64,000 nt of DNA from Crocosphaera sp. (lineage in GTDB: Bacteria > Cyanobacteriota > Cyanobacteriia > Cyanobacteriales > Microcystaceae). The notes under the pieces are model-generated. The model was not told where the DNA came from and did no database searches. It saw only the letters and a program-made list of their open reading frames with translations. Shown in pieces: positions 32,695 through 42,800 of this stretch; position 1 is the first letter of the stretch; each line of letters begins with the position of its first letter. The translations under genes and the position numbers were made by a program. The stretch covers positions 44,662-108,661 of the forward strand of contig NZ_JASJEB010000010.1 in assembly GCF_030064895.1 (NCBI RefSeq), written 5' to 3'.

Positions 32695-35600
32695 TTAATT
32701 AGTAACTCCTTCTAATTCTTCCTCGGTTAACTCATATAAATTACGTAATTTTTCTAAGGTTTCGTCATCAGCATCCCAGAAACCTCTTCCATTCGCTTCG
32801 ATCATTCTTCCCACAATATTGCGAAACGCTTCGGGGTTTGCTTTGCGTAATTTTTCCGCCATTTCTGGGTCTAAAGCGTAGGTTTGTGCAGCTTGATCAT
32901 ACACCCAATTATCCTGAAAATCTGTTGTTCCTCCCCATCCTATCAACGCTGTCATCCGTTGGGACACTTCATACACACCCCCTGAACCCTGATTAACCAT
33001 TGCTTCGGCCCATTTTGGATTTAGTAACTTTGTACGATATTCTAGTCTTAATAAGTCTTCTAGTTTTCGGGGGTTGGTATCATTGGAAAAGCTTTCAATA
33101 AAACTTGCAGTTACTTTTTTACCGCTTTGTTTTTCGGCAGCTAATTTTAAACCTCCTGTGTTGCCATAATATTCTTGAATATCGGTTAAACCGTATTCTA
33201 CTGAATCAATTTCTTGGACAATTCTTTCACTGGTTTTTAAGAGTTGATTTAAAATTTCTGGTCTTGCTTGTCCTTTATCTTTACGTCCGTAACTAAAGAC
33301 ATTTCTTTTTTCCCAAGTATTCGCTAATTCGTCGCTAGATTCCCAGTTACCGTCAACAACTTGATCGTTAACTAAGGAACCAAAATCACCGGCAGGGTTA
33401 GAAAAGAGTCTGGCTGAAGCATTTTCTACTCCTTGTTCTTTTAACTGTAAATAATGTTTACGAATAAAGTTATTTTCGGGGTCTTCTTCTATTTCTGCTG
33501 CCCTTTGGAATAAGTCGTCTAATAGTTCAATAATATTGACAAAAGTATCACGAAATATTCCTGATAAATTAGCTAAAACATCGATCCTCGGATGTTCTAA
33601 TTCTTCTAAGGGTTTCAATTCGTATCTGACGATGCGTCCAGTACCTTCTTTAATGGGTTCTGCGCCAACTAATTCTAATAAAATACCTAATGATTCACCT
33701 TTAGTTTTGATTGCGTCTAAACCCCATAATAAAACTGCAATGGTTTCGGGATAACTACTATGTTCTTCTAGATGTTGTTGGATGGTTTTCTTAGCGATTT
33801 CTCGACCTCGTTCATAAGCTGCTGGAGATGGCATTCTATAAGGATCTAAGGCGTGGATATTTCTTCCTGTTGGTAAGACTCCTGTGCCATCTCTGAGTAA
33901 GTCTCCTCCGGGTGCAGGAGGGATATATTCTCCATTTAATCCTCGTAATAAGTTGCTTAATTCTTCGGGAGTTTGTTTAAGCAAGTCTCTGATATAAATT
34001 GCTTCTTTAATAGTTTCACTTCGTCCATTAGCTGAGTCTAATATATATTGTAATTCTGGCAATTCAGAACTAATTGCTTTTCTTTCTCTGTCGGTTAACT
34101 TCTCCCCAAAATAAGCCTCTAAATAAGAGTCTAATTGTTCTTGATTGGGAATTTCACCCAAGGTATGTAAACCAGAAGAGAATAACCTTTGTTCTACAAT
34201 TTGTAAATATTCATAGACCTTGACAAAATACTCATTTAAAGCTTTTTTACTGAACAATTTTGCATTTTCTACAGTAAAATCAATGCCTAGTTTTCGGCCT
34301 TCTTCAAACTTACAGTCAGCAGCTAAACCAGAGTCTACAATTTTCTGAATAATACCTTCTCGCAAAATCTCATTTTTATTAGTATCTTCTCGATATTCTG
34401 CAATTAATTCTCGTAGTGCCATTAATTCTTTATATAACCCTGCCCGTCCATAAGGGGGTACATTATGAGAGATTAACACTCCATATCCTCGACGTTTAGC
34501 TAAGATAGATTCTGAGGGGTTATTTGCAGCATAAATGTATAAATTAGGGATATCTCCTAATAAAATATCTGACCAAGAATAACCTGTATTTCCTAATGGT
34601 GAACCTGGTAACCATTCAACGGTTCCGTGCATCCCAAAATGTACTATAGCATCGGCAGAAAAATCGTTTTGTAACCACTTATAAAAGGCCGCATATTGAG
34701 GATGGGGAGTTAAATCTTTTTCAAACATTAACCTCATGGGATCACCAGAAATACCTAACGGTGGTTGCACCCCTATCCAAATATTTCCTAGTTGAATACC
34801 TCCGATTTGATATTCGTCTCCATAAGTTTTTATTCCTGTATCTGTTAATGATTTCCACTGTTTTTCAATACGAGTTTTTAATAAGTATCCTAACCATTCT
34901 TCGAGTTTTCTCACATTAACCGTTGCTTGACCCTTTTCAGCATTATTTGGTGTAATAATTGCTTCATCTGCTTCTTTAACTTGATTAATAATCATTTCTC
35001 CATCTTCGGGTAATTCTCCCACATCATAGCCTTGCTTTTCTAATTCTTGTAATAATTTTAGTAAGCTCCGGGGAACATTTAATAATGCTGCGGTTCCTGT
35101 TGCTCCATAACCTGGGGGAAAGCCATACAAAATAATAGCAAGTTTACGATTTTTTACTTCAGTTTCACGCAATTTTATCCAACTTTTTAACCTTCCTGTT
35201 AAGCGTTTAACTCGCTCAGGAATAATATAAATATCATTGCCAACTAAACCACCCAAAGGGACGGTATCAATGGCACCATCTAACTCAGGAAGGGCATATA
35301 AAACCACACTTTGTAAACCACCTATTCCTTGTCTCGTCCAAGAAGAAATATCTTGAATTAACAGAGGTGCAGCAACAATATAGGGTATATTTTTCGCGGT
35401 TAAAATTCGTTTTGCAACCTCAACTTGTCGTCCAGCTTCCATTGAACCAGCAGGACCACCCACTAGAGGAAAACCGATGGTAGAGACAATAGAATCTACT
35501 TCAATGGCATCTTTTGCTAAAGAACGTATTTCTTTATTGCCTAAGTTCCTTTGTTGGGTTTCGTAAGTAGTAGTTAACCAATCTCTAACAATCACATGAC

Positions 35601-36417
35601 CTTCAACTCCATTGATAAAAATTGGGATAGGAGTTAATCCTTGTTGTTCAAAAGAACGAATTAACTGGGGAATATAGGGTTGTTGTGTGATAACGTGCTT
35701 ACGGTATAAAAGAACAGCAACCAAAGGATTATCAATAGATTTGTGTTGTTGATACCAGTTTAAATAGTCACGGGGAGAAGTAAAATAACCCTCATATTCA
35801 GGATGAAGTAATCCCATATTTGGTGTTTCTATAGGTTCGGGAATTTCTCCTACTTTGATATCTAAATATTTCTCTGCTATTGTCCAACACATAGCAGCAA
35901 AGTTTTCATTTCCTCCTGCGTTCCAATAGCCATATATAATTAACCAGTTGCGTAAATCTTGGACTTTTTTGGCAGGAATAAACTTTAATAATTTTGGTCC
36001 CGTTTTCAAGAAACTTAAATAACCAGCAAGCTTATCTTCTTCCTTCCCACTGGAAAATTTACTTAAAATAAACTTAATAGGTTTGGGCATTCCTTTAGGT
36101 TTCTTCCCAATAACAAATTTTCCTAAACGAGTCAAACTCATTAATTCTAAAGCTGATTCAAATACTAAACGAATAGGGATATTTTCTACCCGTTCCCTTA
36201 ACCAAATTACTTGGTCATAATCAAAGATTAAACTAGCAAAAAAAACATCCGCATCCTTGAGGACATTCTCAATAATCTCTGGTTCTTGAGAAAGACTGCG
36301 ATCGCTATATATTTGTATATCCAAGTCCGGACAACGAGATTGCGCTAACTGTGCAGCTTGTCGATACAAGTCCAGATTAAATGATTCAAACCCAGTAATA
36401 ACAACGATGCGTGACAT
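32695..36417 (-). CDS. BchH/ChlH-family magnesium chelatase large-subunit paralogue
   Basis: 1240 residues, about 90 shorter than the ChlH (about 1330) of chlorophyll synthesis. It starts directly with the DUF3479-type N-terminal domain (MSRIVVITGFESFNLDLYRQ; ALELMSLTRLGKFVIGKKPK) and continues with the CobN/Mg-chelatase domain (HFGMHGTVEWLPGSPLGNTG; YAANNPSESILAKRRGYG; GGDLLRDGTGVLPTGRNIHA; NPKWAEAMVNQGSGGVYEVS). Many cyanobacteria carry this second, shorter BchH-like protein next to genuine ChlH. The family inserts Mg or Co into tetrapyrroles with AAA+ subunits. Its physiological substrate is not known to me. Cytoplasmic or peripheral. Confidence 0.88.
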   Translation of the reverse strand: MSRIVVITGFESFNLDLYRQAAQLAQSRCPDLDIQIYSDRSLSQEPEIIENVLKDADVFFASLIFDYDQVIWLRERVENIPIRLVFESALELMSLTRLGKFVIGKKPKGMPKPIKFILSKFSSGKEEDKLAGYLSFLKTGPKLLKFIPAKKVQDLRNWLIIYGYWNAGGNENFAAMCWTIAEKYLDIKVGEIPEPIETPNMGLLHPEYEGYFTSPRDYLNWYQQHKSIDNPLVAVLLYRKHVITQQPYIPQLIRSFEQQGLTPIPIFINGVEGHVIVRDWLTTTYETQQRNLGNKEIRSLAKDAIEVDSIVSTIGFPLVGGPAGSMEAGRQVEVAKRILTAKNIPYIVAAPLLIQDISSWTRQGIGGLQSVVLYALPELDGAIDTVPLGGLVGNDIYIIPERVKRLTGRLKSWIKLRETEVKNRKLAIILYGFPPGYGATGTAALLNVPRSLLKLLQELEKQGYDVGELPEDGEMIINQVKEADEAIITPNNAEKGQATVNVRKLEEWLGYLLKTRIEKQWKSLTDTGIKTYGDEYQIGGIQLGNIWIGVQPPLGISGDPMRLMFEKDLTPHPQYAAFYKWLQNDFSADAIVHFGMHGTVEWLPGSPLGNTGYSWSDILLGDIPNLYIYAANNPSESILAKRRGYGVLISHNVPPYGRAGLYKELMALRELIAEYREDTNKNEILREGIIQKIVDSGLAADCKFEEGRKLGIDFTVENAKLFSKKALNEYFVKVYEYLQIVEQRLFSSGLHTLGEIPNQEQLDSYLEAYFGEKLTDRERKAISSELPELQYILDSANGRSETIKEAIYIRDLLKQTPEELSNLLRGLNGEYIPPAPGGDLLRDGTGVLPTGRNIHALDPYRMPSPAAYERGREIAKKTIQQHLEEHSSYPETIAVLLWGLDAIKTKGESLGILLELVGAEPIKEGTGRIVRYELKPLEELEHPRIDVLANLSGIFRDTFVNIIELLDDLFQRAAEIEEDPENNFIRKHYLQLKEQGVENASARLFSNPAGDFGSLVNDQVVDGNWESSDELANTWEKRNVFSYGRKDKGQARPEILNQLLKTSERIVQEIDSVEYGLTDIQEYYGNTGGLKLAAEKQSGKKVTASFIESFSNDTNPRKLEDLLRLEYRTKLLNPKWAEAMVNQGSGGVYEVSQRMTALIGWGGTTDFQDNWVYDQAAQTYALDPEMAEKLRKANPEAFRNIVGRMIEANGRGFWDADDETLEKLRNLYELTEEELEGVTN

Positions 36418-36465
36418 ATCCCTATTCCGTAAAGTTTTGTAACAGTATTATTTCTATTATAAGCT

Positions 36466-37692
36466 TTATTCCTTATTTTCCAGTTTCAACCATCGCGCCG
36501 TTGGACCCAAAGAAAAGCCCTGTATAGACACAGAAATTAAGACGATGAAGAATACCACATTAAAGAGAGTTGTGGCATCAGGAATGCCCACTGCGATGGG
36601 GCTAATGGCTAAAATAATAGGGACTGCACCCCTCAACCCAACCCAGGAAATAAAAAGTTTCTCAGAATTATTATAAGGACTAATAGCTAAACCAATAATC
36701 ACACTCAAAGGACGGGCAATAAACATTAAAAATAAAGCAATAATAACAGCAATGGGAGCAACTGTAATAAGTTGGGAAGGAAACACTAAAAGTCCTAATA
36801 ATAAAAACATTCCTATTTGCATTAACCAAGAGATACCATCATGAAAATCAAGGATAGTTTGTTTATAAGTAAAGTTACTATTTCCTAATACAATTCCTGC
36901 TACATAAACACCCAAAAAACCGTTACCCTGCAAAAGAGTTATGACACTATAAGTTAATAATACTTGTCCGAGACTGATAACAGGATATAAACCTTGTGCA
37001 TCGACTTTAATATTATTAATTATCCAATTCATCAGACGACCAAACCCATAACCACCGATAATTCCTATCAAAATTTGAGCAATTAAAGTAATCCCTAAAT
37101 TAAGAAAAGAAATATCTCCAGTTTTGACTATATTAACTATAGTTGTTGTTAATAATACAGCCATAGGATCATTACTACCAGATTCTAATTCTAATAAAGG
37201 CTGTAAGTTACCTTTAAGCTTTAAATTACTAGATTTAAGAATAGAAAAAACCGCAGCAGCATCGGTTGAAGAAATAATCGCCCCTAACAGTAAACCATCT
37301 ACCCAGTTAATGCCATCAAATCCCACCATTAAATAAGAAAAAGAACCCAACATAAACCAAGCAAAAGTTCCTAAAAATAACATAGTTAAAGCCACACCAA
37401 CGGTAGACATGATTAACCCTTGTATCAAAACCGGACGAATACTTTTCCATTCCGTTTCTAAACCCCCAGTAAATAAAATAAAAATTAGAGCTAAATCCCC
37501 TATAGTTTTAGCAAGTTTATAATTCTCAAAATTTAAACCCCCTATTCCCTCAGAACCAGCTAACATTCCAATCAATAAGAATAAAAGCAACGCAGGAACA
37601 CCAAATTTATTGGCTATTTTACTAGCAAAAGCACTAATAAGTAATAACAATCCTGCCGCAATTAAAATATATTCAAAATACAAAATAAACAT
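36466..37692 (-). CDS. CPA1 family cation:proton antiporter (NhaP2/CvrA-like membrane domain)
   Basis: 408 residues of pure membrane domain with about 12 helices. Key motifs are FILFTGGLETEW (first broken helix), SSTDAAAVFSIL (the transport Asp pair with T-D-A-A), LLELESGSNDPMAVLLT (ion site with Asn-Asp) and SWVGLRGAVPIILA near the end. E. coli NhaP2 (CvrA) is longer (about 580) because of cytoplasmic RCK-type domains, which are lacking here. Substrate could be K+ or Na+. It is 48 bp downstream of nothing else on this strand; divergent from the remnant at 37725. Confidence 0.9.
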   Translation of the reverse strand: MFILYFEYILIAAGLLLLISAFASKIANKFGVPALLLFLLIGMLAGSEGIGGLNFENYKLAKTIGDLALIFILFTGGLETEWKSIRPVLIQGLIMSTVGVALTMLFLGTFAWFMLGSFSYLMVGFDGINWVDGLLLGAIISSTDAAAVFSILKSSNLKLKGNLQPLLELESGSNDPMAVLLTTTIVNIVKTGDISFLNLGITLIAQILIGIIGGYGFGRLMNWIINNIKVDAQGLYPVISLGQVLLTYSVITLLQGNGFLGVYVAGIVLGNSNFTYKQTILDFHDGISWLMQIGMFLLLGLLVFPSQLITVAPIAVIIALFLMFIARPLSVIIGLAISPYNNSEKLFISWVGLRGAVPIILAISPIAVGIPDATTLFNVVFFIVLISVSIQGFSLGPTARWLKLENKE

Positions 37693-37724
37693 AGTATAAT
37701 AAACATCTCCATAATTAAAGAAAA

Positions 37725-37910
37725 TTGAACAATCTAAAAAAAATCAACTATTACAAAGATGATTTTATCTATTTATCGGCAACTGAGCAACTGCAACTTT
37801 TCAAAGGCAAAAAACTTTCCCTGATCGAAATGCTATTCACACAGTGTATAATTACGATCAACAGGGATTTAAAGAATATGCCAATCATCGTTAACAAACA
37901 TGGAACCTAA
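37725..37910 (+). pseudogene. Possible amidase N-terminal remnant
   Basis: 61 codons from TTG at 37725. DFIYLSATEQLQLFKGKKLS LIEML resembles the N-terminus of amidase-signature proteins (SATELxxxFRxxxLSPVEx). After about residue 35 the frame becomes unlike a protein, while another frame reads NYDQQGFKEYANH, so a frameshift and truncation are likely. Assignment is weak. Confidence 0.3.
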
Positions 37911-38010
37911 CACAACACTAGACTGGATTTTAGGCGGTATTGCCATCACTATTTTAATTGTAGGAATGTTGATGTTATTAGGAGGGATATCAGAGATGAA
38001 TAAAAAATAA
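37900..38010 (+). CDS. Small single-pass membrane protein (36 residues)
   Basis: From ATG at 37900 the frame reads MEPNTTLDWILGGIAITILI and then VGMLMLLGGISEMNKK, stop at 38008. It has one strong hydrophobic helix of about 20 residues with an acidic N-side and basic C-terminus. Small one-helix proteins are common in cyanobacterial photosystem and NDH-1 complexes, but this one does not match any I know. No clear ribosome binding site. Could be a chance frame. Confidence 0.35.
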   Translation: MEPNTTLDWILGGIAITILIVGMLMLLGGISEMNKK

Positions 38011-38079
38011 GTAATGGTTATTAACGAAGTGAAAAGTAAGTAAGGACTAATTATCCTATAACTGGCTCTGTGGTAAGTA

Positions 38080-39216
38080 TTAATCTACATTAGGGCTAAA
38101 AAGAGCTAAAACATATTCTCCTTGATTAACTGAATAATTAGTGGAAACATCAAAAATAAATCCATCTTTTTCTGCATGAATATTGATCACCTCTGGTAAA
38201 TTACCTTGCTTATTAAAACTGAGTATTTCATAAAGTTTATCTCCTTCTTTTACTGGGTTTTGTAAAGATAATCTATTTTGAATCATGCCACCAGTTGGTG
38301 CATAATAACTTTTTATATTTTGACGAGAAACTAAAGTTATATCTTGACTTGTTAAAGCATAATTAGGTAGATGTAAAATCCCTTTTTTAACCAAATAGTT
38401 TATAATTCCCTGAACACCAGTCTTAACAGAGTTGGGATTCATCGTCATTCCTGAACCTAACTCTAATGTCCAAGATTCTCTATCTACTATTATTTTTCTT
38501 CCCGCTTCTTCAAACTTTTTTTCTAATGCTAACCAAGGTTTCATAAACGCTTCATCAAATGCGTCCCCATCATAAGTATCCATTAAAATACCATAATCTA
38601 TCTGAAAATATTTTGCACTTTCTTGCTGTTGTCCAGGAAAACAAAAAAGATAATCAATACATTTATTACTAGAACTATGAATATCAATCAGATAATTAGC
38701 ATCCATAGAAAGTGATTGTAATTGATAACGATACTGTTCAAATAAAGGCGCACCACTGGGTTTATTAATTTTTTCTAGTTGTTTAGCAAATGCCGTCTTT
38801 TGTTGCTGTAAAAAGTTTTCTTGAATCGTTAATAAATCAAACTTGATATTATTGTTAACCAACTCATCTAAATCTTGACAAACTTTTTCATAATTCCAAA
38901 AAATTCGATTCCAATCTTTTCCATCATAACTATTATAACGTCCCGATGAAAAGAAATGATTTCGCTGATTTGTTCCCAAAGGATTACAAATAGGAAGCAA
39001 GCAAATCTCTCCATCTATTTGATTATTTTTAAGACCAGATAAAAAATTAATTAGTTGATAAATAACAGCATTGCCAACAATTTCTGAGCCATGTAAATTA
39101 GATTGAATATAAACCTTTTTACCTCTTTTATTACCCAAAAACTTATAGAGTTGTAAAAAAAACTCATCACCAGAAGCAAGTTTAAATAAATTTAATGTTT
39201 CAATAGTTGGTTTCAT
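38080..39216 (-). CDS. Succinylglutamate desuccinylase/aspartoacylase family zinc carboxypeptidase-like protein
   Basis: 378 residues. Zinc site motif IQSNLHGSEIVGNAVIYQL (His-x-x-Glu) near residues 38-55, the conserved LLPICNPLGTNQRNHFFSSG with Arg, and YLIDIHSSSNKCID (third zinc ligand). C-terminal beta domain begins around residue 290. AstE/AspA-like M14 enzymes remove acyl groups from amino acids or cleave small amides; substrate is unknown. The length is as expected. Single gene between divergent neighbours. Confidence 0.85.
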   Translation of the reverse strand: MKPTIETLNLFKLASGDEFFLQLYKFLGNKRGKKVYIQSNLHGSEIVGNAVIYQLINFLSGLKNNQIDGEICLLPICNPLGTNQRNHFFSSGRYNSYDGKDWNRIFWNYEKVCQDLDELVNNNIKFDLLTIQENFLQQQKTAFAKQLEKINKPSGAPLFEQYRYQLQSLSMDANYLIDIHSSSNKCIDYLFCFPGQQQESAKYFQIDYGILMDTYDGDAFDEAFMKPWLALEKKFEEAGRKIIVDRESWTLELGSGMTMNPNSVKTGVQGIINYLVKKGILHLPNYALTSQDITLVSRQNIKSYYAPTGGMIQNRLSLQNPVKEGDKLYEILSFNKQGNLPEVINIHAEKDGFIFDVSTNYSVNQGEYVLALFSPNVD

Positions 39217-39263
39217 AGAGATGGGGATTGTTCAAAATAAACTTTTAACAATAGCACAAAAAG

Positions 39264-39292
39264 TTGACAAAACTGCTAGAAAAAACTACCGT
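39264..39292 (+). promoter_or_regulatory. Weak sigma70-type promoter for the FKBP gene
   Basis: TTGACA (39264-39269) is followed after 17 bp by TACCGT (39287-39292), a poor -10. It lies 47 bp upstream of the SlyD-type gene. Confidence 0.3.
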
Positions 39293-39338
39293 AAAAAAGT
39301 CCCTTCATTCAATAGATAAATTTAACAGGTAATCCAAT

Positions 39339-39767
39339 ATGGTACAAGCAAAACTTGGAGATACAGTCAAAGTCAACTATACAGGTAAATTGCAAGATGG
39401 GACAGTTTTTGACTCCTCTGCAAATCGTGAACCCTTACATTTTTCCCTTGGAGAAGGTCAAGTTATCGCAGGTTTTGAACAAGCAGTGGTGGGAATGACT
39501 CCAGGAGATAGTAAAAGTGTTACCATTCCTTCAGAACAAGCTTATGGTCCTTATCAAGAAGAATTAGTGATTGTAGTCGATGAAAAGCAAATACCATCAG
39601 ACTTATCCGTAGAGGTGGGACAACAGTTACAAATACGTCATAAAGATGGTCAAGCGGTTCCTGTTACAATTACTAATATTACTGATGATAAAGTTACTTT
39701 AGATGCTAATCATGCTTTAGCTGGAAAAGATTTAACTTTTGAAATTGAGTTAGTAAGCATTCAGTAA
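39339..39767 (+). CDS. FKBP-type peptidyl-prolyl isomerase, SlyD-like
   Basis: 142 residues. N-terminal FKBP half (KVNYTGKLQDGTVFDSSANR; SLGEGQVIAGFEQAVVGMTP; PSEQAYGPYQEELVIVVDEK) with an inserted IF domain (about 65-125), ending NHALAGKDLTFEIELVSI. This matches SlyD-like proteins without the His-rich metal-binding tail. Cytoplasmic folding helper. A GTGAACA-type heptamer array follows the stop. Confidence 0.92.
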   Translation: MVQAKLGDTVKVNYTGKLQDGTVFDSSANREPLHFSLGEGQVIAGFEQAVVGMTPGDSKSVTIPSEQAYGPYQEELVIVVDEKQIPSDLSVEVGQQLQIRHKDGQAVPVTITNITDDKVTLDANHALAGKDLTFEIELVSIQ

Positions 39768-39777
39768 ATAGTTAAAA

Positions 39778-39799
39778 GTGAACAGTGAACAGTGAACTG
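39778..39799. repeat. Heptamer tandem repeat (GTGAACA)n
   Basis: Three consecutive GTGAACA-type units, the reverse complement of the TGTTCAC units found at 15661-15685. Confidence 0.8.
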
Positions 39800-39881
39800 T
39801 TTGCTGTTAAGAATTATCCCGTAAGAACAATGTTTAAATCTTCTCAGTTGTTTAGAACTTTAAACATAACCTAAATCAAAG

Positions 39882-42800
39882 ATGATGGAACAGATTCAAT
39901 CACACACAGAAAAAGATCAACTTATTGAAAAATTACAAGCAGAAATTACTCGCTTAAAAGCTGACAAAAAAGCCACTTTAATCATGCAAGAAAACTTGCG
40001 AGAAAGTGAGGAAAGATGGCAATTAGTATTACAGGGAACAAATGAAGGAATTTGGGATTGGAACCTAAAAACCGATGAAATGTTTTTCTCCCCTCGTTGG
40101 AAAGAAATGTTAGGTTATGGTGATCAAGAATTACCTAATCATATTGATACTTGGAAGAAATTACTTCATCCTCAAGATACAGAAAGGGTGATGAAAATTT
40201 TAGCTGATCATTTTGCTAAAAAAACCGATCATTATAGTGCAGAATTTCGTTTAAAATGTCAAGATGGTAATTATAAATGGATTCTTTCTCGCGGAAAAGC
40301 GTTATGGGATGAAACAGGAAACCCATTAAGGATGGCCGGTTCTCATACAGATATAAGCGATCGTAAAAACGAACAAATTTTATTAGCATCACTGATAGAT
40401 TGTATTCCCGATCTCGTCTTTTGTAAAGACTCTAAAGGAGTCTATAAAATGTGTAATAATGCCTTTGAAAAATTTGCAGGGCGAGATAGAAAAGATATTC
40501 TTGGTAAAGATGATTTTGAACTTTTTTCAAAAGAAGAAGCGTTAGGATTTCGCAAACAAGATCGCTTCATGATGCTACAAAAACAATCCCATCGTAACGA
40601 AGAATGGATCACCTATCCTAATGGGAATTGTCGCCTAGTAGATACCTTAAAAACCCCCTTTTGTTGTCCCGAAGGTAAGTTAATGGGAACCATTGGTATT
40701 AGTCGAGATATTACTGATCGTAAACAAAAAGAAGAAGCTATCAGAAAACAAGCAGAAAGAGACGCTTTACTCAGTAATATTGCCAGACAATTAATCGATC
40801 AAGACTTAAATACAGCAGTTAATTTTATTTTAGAATCCATCGGAAAATTTACCCAATGCGATCGCAATTACATTATTCGTTATTTTCCCCAAGAAAAGGT
40901 TTGGAGTATGATCCATGAATGGTGTAATGAATATATCCCTTCAACTATCCATGATTCTCAAAATATTTCCCTAGAAGTATTCCCTTGGTTTTCTCAACAA
41001 CTCATAGAAGGAAAATCTATTTGTATTAACAACTTAGAGGATTTCCCCCCGGAAGCAACGCCAGAAAGAGAAGCCTATAAAAACAGTTTAAGCCCCAACT
41101 TATTAGTAGTTCCTATGATGACAAGATGTCAAACAGTGGGCTATTTAGGAATTGATACTAATGTATATAGAAGTTGGACAAAAGATGATCTAAATCTCTT
41201 GAAACTAGTAGGAGAATTAATGGCAATTGCAGAAGCAAGAACTATTGCAGAAGAAGCTAAAAAAGAGTCACAGGCAAGGTTTGCTGGTATTTTAGATAAC
41301 GCCAACGAAGCGATTATTTCCATCGATGAAAAACAAAAAGTAACCCTTTTCAATCATGCTGCTGAACAAATATTCGGCTATACTTCTAATGAAGTATTAG
41401 GCAAGCCTTTCAATCTCTTAATTCCCCCTCGTTTTACAAATAACCATTATCAACACATTAATAGCTTTAAAAATACCCAAGAAACCGCTAGAAAGATGGG
41501 TGGTCGTCGTCCTGTTTTTGGAAAAAGAAAAGATGGTACAGAATTTTTAGCAGAAGTGTCTATCTCTAAAATAAAGCCACGGGGAAAAACAATTTTTACA
41601 GCAATTATTAGAGATATTACGGAACGAAAACAAGCAGAAGAAGCTTTAAAAACAGCCAAAGAAAAAGCCGATGCTGCTAATTGTGCAAAAAGTGAATTCT
41701 TAGCCAGCATGAGTCATGAATTACGAACCCCTTTAAATGCTATTTTAGGCTTCACTCAAGTGATGCAAAGAGATACAACTTTAAACGAAGAAAATAAACA
41801 AAACTTAGAAATTATTGGTCGCAGTGGAGAACACTTATTAGAATTAATCAACGACATCTTAGAGATGACCAAAATTGAAGCAGGAAGAACTACATTTAAT
41901 CAAACTCAATTCGATCTTTATCGTCTGCTTGACAACTTAGAATCTATGCTACATCTAAAAGCAGAACAAAAAAACTTACAACTTCTCTTTGAAAAAACAG
42001 AAACCCTACCTCAATATATAGAAACAGATGAAAGTAAACTGCGACAAGTATTAATTAATTTACTAGGAAACGCCATTAAATTTACACAAGAAGGTGGAGT
42101 AATTTTACGCATTAAAACTAATGAAGTTATCAGAGAAAATCAGGGAATTATCTTAACCTTTGAAGTTGAAGATACCGGGCCTGGTATTGCATCCGAAGAA
42201 GTAGATCAACTCTTTGAAGCCTTTGGACAAACAGAAACAGGCCGTAACTCCAATGAAGGCACAGGGTTAGGGTTGCCCATTAGTCAAAAATTTGTGCAAT
42301 TAATGGGAGGAGAAATTAGCGTTAGTAGTATATTAGGCCGAGGTAGTTTATTCACCTTTACTATTAAAGCAAACATCGTTGATGCTAATGCTATTAAAAT
42401 CAATAAAACCCCTCGTCGTATTATTGGTTTAGTTCCCGGCCAACCCAACTATCGTATTTTGGCCGTCGATGATCGCCTCGAAAGCCGTATTTTATTAGTT
42501 AAATTATTATCATCAATGGGCTTTAATGTTCGTCAGGCAAGTAATGGACAAGAAGCCTTAGAAATTTGGAAAAGTTGGCAACCCCATTTAATTTGGATGG
42601 ATATGAGAATGCCCATCATGGACGGTTATAACGCCACTCAACGCATCAAAGCAAACGCCAAAGGACAAGAAACCGTTATTATTGCTTTAACAGCCAGTGC
42701 CTTTGAAGAAGAACGAAATTTAGTCTTATCGGCAGGATGTGATGATTTTATGCGTAAACCCTTCCGAGAAGAAGTTTTATGGGAAAAAATAGCTCAACAT

